DNA of 64,000 nt from Chryseobacterium phocaeense (GTDB lineage Bacteria; Bacteroidota; Bacteroidia; Flavobacteriales; Weeksellaceae): positions 2,558,158 to 2,622,157 of the forward strand of contig NZ_LT827015.1 of assembly GCF_900169075.1 (NCBI RefSeq), in the 5' to 3' direction. Positions 61,522-64,000 of this stretch are shown in pieces. Numbering within the stretch: the first letter of the stretch is position 1; each line of letters starts with the position of its first letter. The notes beneath the pieces are model-generated. The model worked only from the letters and a program-made list of their open reading frames with translations, was not told the origin of the DNA and ran no database searches. The position numbers were made by a program, and so were the translations under genes.

Positions 61522-62550
61522 ATGATAGAAATCAAAAACATTTCAAAAACATTTCATCAAAAAAATCAGTCTTTTAAAGCACTGGATCGGATCAGCCTCA
61601 CTATAGAAAAAGGAGATATCGTAGGAATCATAGGATTTTCCGGGGCCGGAAAAAGCACACTGATCCGCACGGTGAATCTTCTGGAAAGACCTGATGAAGG
61701 CCAGATCATTATCAATGGAAAAGATTTCACCCGGTTCAATGCAAAACAACTTGCCGCAGAACGAAAAAAAATAGGAATGATTTTCCAGCATTTTAACTTG
61801 CTTTCCTCAAGAACTGTTTTCGATAATGTTGCCCTTCCCCTGGAGCTGGACAGTGTGAATAAAGATGAGATCAGCAAAAAAGTCAATGAGCTGCTGAAGA
61901 TTGTCGGGCTGGAAGATAAAGCGAATGATTATCCAAAAAGCCTTTCAGGAGGGCAAAAACAGAGGGTAGCTATTGCAAGGGCCCTCGCCAATGATCCTTA
62001 CCTACTTCTGTGCGACGAAGCCACAAGCGCGCTGGATCCGGCAACCACCCAATCGATCCTGCAGCTGTTAAGGGACATCAATCAAAGACTTGGAATCACC
62101 ATTCTGCTGATTACCCACGAAATGGAAGTCATAAAAGCCGTCTGCAACCACGTAGCCGTTATAGACAAAGGGAAATTATCCGCAAAAGGAACATTAAGCG
62201 AGATTATTTCGGATAAGGAAAATCCGGTGATCCGTCAATTTATAAATTCAGATATCATGACCATACCTCAGGAACTTAACAAAAAACTGCAGAAAGAACC
62301 GCAAAAAGGTTTGTTTCCGCTTGTTGAAATAGAACTTAATGAAAATATCAGTGTTGAAAAACTGCTGTCAACTCTTTATGACCAATATAAAATTCCGTAC
62401 AGACTTCTGAAAGCAGATGTGGAATACCTCGGTGATTCAAACTTCGGAAAACTGCTTCTGCAGCTGCAGGGAGAAGCTGAGGACAACCAAAAAGCGATCT
62501 ATTATTTTAACCAGAATAAAATTCAAAATACAGTTAAAGGATATGCTTAG
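61522..62550 (+). CDS. metN: Methionine ABC transporter ATPase with NIL domain
   Basis: MetN energises methionine uptake. The 342-aa protein has Walker A GFSGAGKST (about 38-46), the Q loop MIFQHFNLLSSRTVF, signature LSGGQKQRVAIARAL (about 140-154) and Walker B LLLCDEATSALDP. The C-terminal domain (about 265-342; FPLVEIELNENISVEKLL) is the NIL domain that senses intracellular methionine. Its stop overlaps the metI start by 8 nt. The order metN-metI-metQ matches the standard operon. Confidence 0.95.
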   Translation: MIEIKNISKTFHQKNQSFKALDRISLTIEKGDIVGIIGFSGAGKSTLIRTVNLLERPDEGQIIINGKDFTRFNAKQLAAERKKIGMIFQHFNLLSSRTVFDNVALPLELDSVNKDEISKKVNELLKIVGLEDKANDYPKSLSGGQKQRVAIARALANDPYLLLCDEATSALDPATTQSILQLLRDINQRLGITILLITHEMEVIKAVCNHVAVIDKGKLSAKGTLSEIISDKENPVIRQFINSDIMTIPQELNKKLQKEPQKGLFPLVEIELNENISVEKLLSTLYDQYKIPYRLLKADVEYLGDSNFGKLLLQLQGEAEDNQKAIYYFNQNKIQNTVKGYA

Positions 62551-63199
62551 TGATACGTTTATTGCTCTTTTGGGAAAGGGCCTTTGGGAAACGGTTTATA
62601 TGACTTTTGTTTCCGGTTTTTTCGGTTTCGTTCTGGGGCTTCCGGTTGGAATTCTGTTATTTTTAACGAGGAAAGGACAATTGCTGGAAAATAAAATTTA
62701 TTACAGAATTATTTCTATTCTGGTTAATATCTTCCGCTCTATTCCTTTTATTATATTAATAGTCTGGATGATTCCATTCACAAGGGTCATCATCGGAACT
62801 TCCATCGGAATGAATGCCGCGTTGGTTCCGTTGAGTGTTGGAGCCGCTCCGTTTATCGCAAGACTGGTAGAGAACAGCCTTCTGGAGATTCCTCATGGCC
62901 TGATTGAAACCGCAAGAGCCCTGGGAGCATCACCGCTGCAAATCATTCAAAAGGTACTTCTTCCTGAAGCACTTCCCTCACTCATCAATAATGCTGCGAT
63001 CACCCTGATCACCCTGGTAGGCTATTCTGCAATGGGCGGTGCACTGGGAGCCGGCGGACTGGGCCAGATAGGATATCAGTACGGCTACATCGGCTATGAT
63101 GCCGTGATCATGAATGCTGTACTTATACTGCTGGTCGCTCTTGTATTCTTCATTCAGTTTATAGGGGACAGATTGGCGAAAAGGTTTGATCATCGATGA
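62543..63199 (+). CDS. metI: Methionine ABC transporter permease
   Basis: The 218-aa protein has five helices, with the binding-protein-dependent permease loop ETARALGASPLQIIQKVLLPEALP (visible as IETARALGASPLQIIQ, about 134-149, then VLLPEALPSL). The start is ATG 62543 (MLSDTFIALL); the longer frame from 62417 is excluded because it lies inside metN. The 8-nt overlap with metN means coupled translation. A 207-nt gap with a repeat element follows before metQ. Confidence 0.95.
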   Translation: MLSDTFIALLGKGLWETVYMTFVSGFFGFVLGLPVGILLFLTRKGQLLENKIYYRIISILVNIFRSIPFIILIVWMIPFTRVIIGTSIGMNAALVPLSVGAAPFIARLVENSLLEIPHGLIETARALGASPLQIIQKVLLPEALPSLINNAAITLITLVGYSAMGGALGAGGLGQIGYQYGYIGYDAVIMNAVLILLVALVFFIQFIGDRLAKRFDHR

Positions 63200-63220
63200 T
63201 TTATTGCGAAAGGGTTAAAT

Positions 63221-63332
63221 GGCAAAAAGGCGAAAGGGCAAATTTGCTATTTGCAGTTTACAAATTAGCTTATTTGCCGTTTTGCTTAATTATTTTAGCC
63301 CTTTTGCTCTTTCGCCCTTTAGCCTTTTTGCC
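63221..63332. repeat. Inverted repeat GGCGAAA word inside the met operon
   Basis: GGCAAAAAGGC (63221-63231) and GCCTTTTTGCC (63322-63332) are perfect reverse complements. The inner arms (CGAAAGGGCAAA and its counterpart CTTTCGCCC) also pair, with a central A+T loop. It sits between metI and metQ and might lower metQ expression or stabilise the upstream mRNA. The same words occur upstream of the operon at 60068-60159. Confidence 0.75.
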
Positions 63333-63405
63333 AATAAAACTACTGCCGGTGGCTTCGGGTGCCTCAGCCACCTTTAATGTTCTTTTCAAAAAAATAAAAA
63401 TTCCA

Positions 63406-64000
63406 ATGAAAAAAATAAAAATACTAAGCCTTTTAACGGCTGCACTACTGATATTTAATGCGTGTACAAGAAAAAAAGATGATCCCAACCATATCGTGGT
63501 AGGAATTACTTACGGGCCGGAGCTGGAAATTGCCGAAGCGGCGAAAAAAGTAGCAAAGGAAAAATACAATCTTGAAGTAGAGCTCATTCCATTCAACGAT
63601 TACGTGGTCCCCAATGAAGCTCTAAGCAATGGGGATATTGAAGCCAATGCTTTCCAGCATGTTCCCTATCTGAACGAACAGGCGAAACAGAGAGGCTACA
63701 AATTGGCTGTGGTAGGAAATACGTTTGTTTACCCTATTGTTGCCTATTCCAAAAAGATCAGACATATCAGTCAGCTTAAGAACGGAAACACGATTGTTAT
63801 TCCCAATGATCCGACCAACGGTGGCCGGTCTCTCCTGCTGCTTCAGAAAAACGGACTTTTAAAATTAAGAGCAGGGATTGGATTGCTTCCCAAAGTCACA
63901 GATATTACAGAAAACCCGAAACAGCTGAGAATCCTCGAAATCGAAGCACCGCAGCTTCCCAGAGTGCTGGATGACAAAGAAGTGGCTATTGCAGTAATCA
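63406..64000 (+). CDS. metQ: Methionine-binding lipoprotein (partial, cut by the window end)
   Basis: MetQ captures methionine and hands it to MetNI. The first 198 residues are present. The start MKKIKILSLLTAALLIFNAC shows a lipobox (Cys20). The mature part has VVGITYGPELEIAEAAKKVA, LEVELIPFNDYVVPNEALSN, DIEANAFQHVPYLNEQAK and IVIPNDPTNGGRSLLLLQKN, which match the NlpA/MetQ family closely. It ends at the window edge without a stop. Confidence 0.95.
   Translation, partial: MKKIKILSLLTAALLIFNACTRKKDDPNHIVVGITYGPELEIAEAAKKVAKEKYNLEVELIPFNDYVVPNEALSNGDIEANAFQHVPYLNEQAKQRGYKLAVVGNTFVYPIVAYSKKIRHISQLKNGNTIVIPNDPTNGGRSLLLLQKNGLLKLRAGIGLLPKVTDITENPKQLRILEIEAPQLPRVLDDKEVAIAVI

Noticed and set aside
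62417..62542. N-terminal extension of metI
   Set aside because: It lies inside metN and lacks membrane-permease features; the ATG at 62543 overlaps metN by only 8 nt.

Overview
The window looks like a chromosomal segment of a Chryseobacterium-type flavobacterium (Bacteroidota). The signs are low GC content, many copies of the Bacteroidota -7 promoter box TAnnTTTG, almost no Shine-Dalgarno sequences, a type IX secretion (T9SS) C-terminal sorting domain, and family content typical of the group (GSCFA, DUF6438, DUF4269, DUF1543). The genus is inferred from protein flavour; no rRNA or diagnostic marker is present. I see no tRNA, rRNA, CRISPR array, prophage or insertion sequence.

Layout. 1-5.4 kb: partial gene, Sfp-type phosphopantetheinyl transferase, HugZ-like protein, ahcY, YiaA-like protein, purE, a DMT exporter. 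5.9-9.4 kb: lipoprotein plus KefB-type antiporter, a gene remnant, and a lone double-glycine leader peptide. 9.4-17 kb: purK with DUF1543, TauE/DUF1634 pair, VOC protein, membrane and NTF2-like proteins, an EEP phosphatase/nuclease, purA. 17.2-21 kb: ParD/ParE toxin-antitoxin pair with a visible operator, monoacylglycerol-lipase-like hydrolase, ABC-F ATPase. 21.2-27 kb: hpt-adk-obg, secreted proteins, RhlE-type helicase. 27.3-41 kb, mostly minus strand: polyprenyl synthase/GSCFA/DUF4269/TatD/membrane glycosyltransferase-like run, PiT phosphate transporter with DUF47, DEAD helicase, DUF2461, mevalonate decarboxylase, acyl-CoA synthetase with an epimerase.

41.6-44.5 kb holds the most distinctive system: a graspetide (microviridin-type omega-ester peptide) cluster of three tandem multicore precursors and two ATP-grasp ligases. 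An intrinsic terminator lies between precursors and ligases.

44.5-60 kb: esterase, pdxJ, MscS channel, DUF456, lipoprotein, ung, a frameshifted acyltransferase, GNAT, MutS2, a T9SS cargo protein, a cobalamin riboswitch upstream of an acyl-CoA thioesterase, Crp/Fnr regulator, NhaP antiporter, small GNAT.

60.2 kb to the end is a methionine-uptake operon (EamA exporter, metN, metI, partial metQ). It is preceded by what looks like a complete attenuator: inverted-repeat operator, promoter, a 32-residue Met-rich leader peptide and a terminator. Many intergenic gaps carry low-complexity inverted repeats built from a different short word at each locus. All functional statements are read from sequence and family knowledge; no database search was run.
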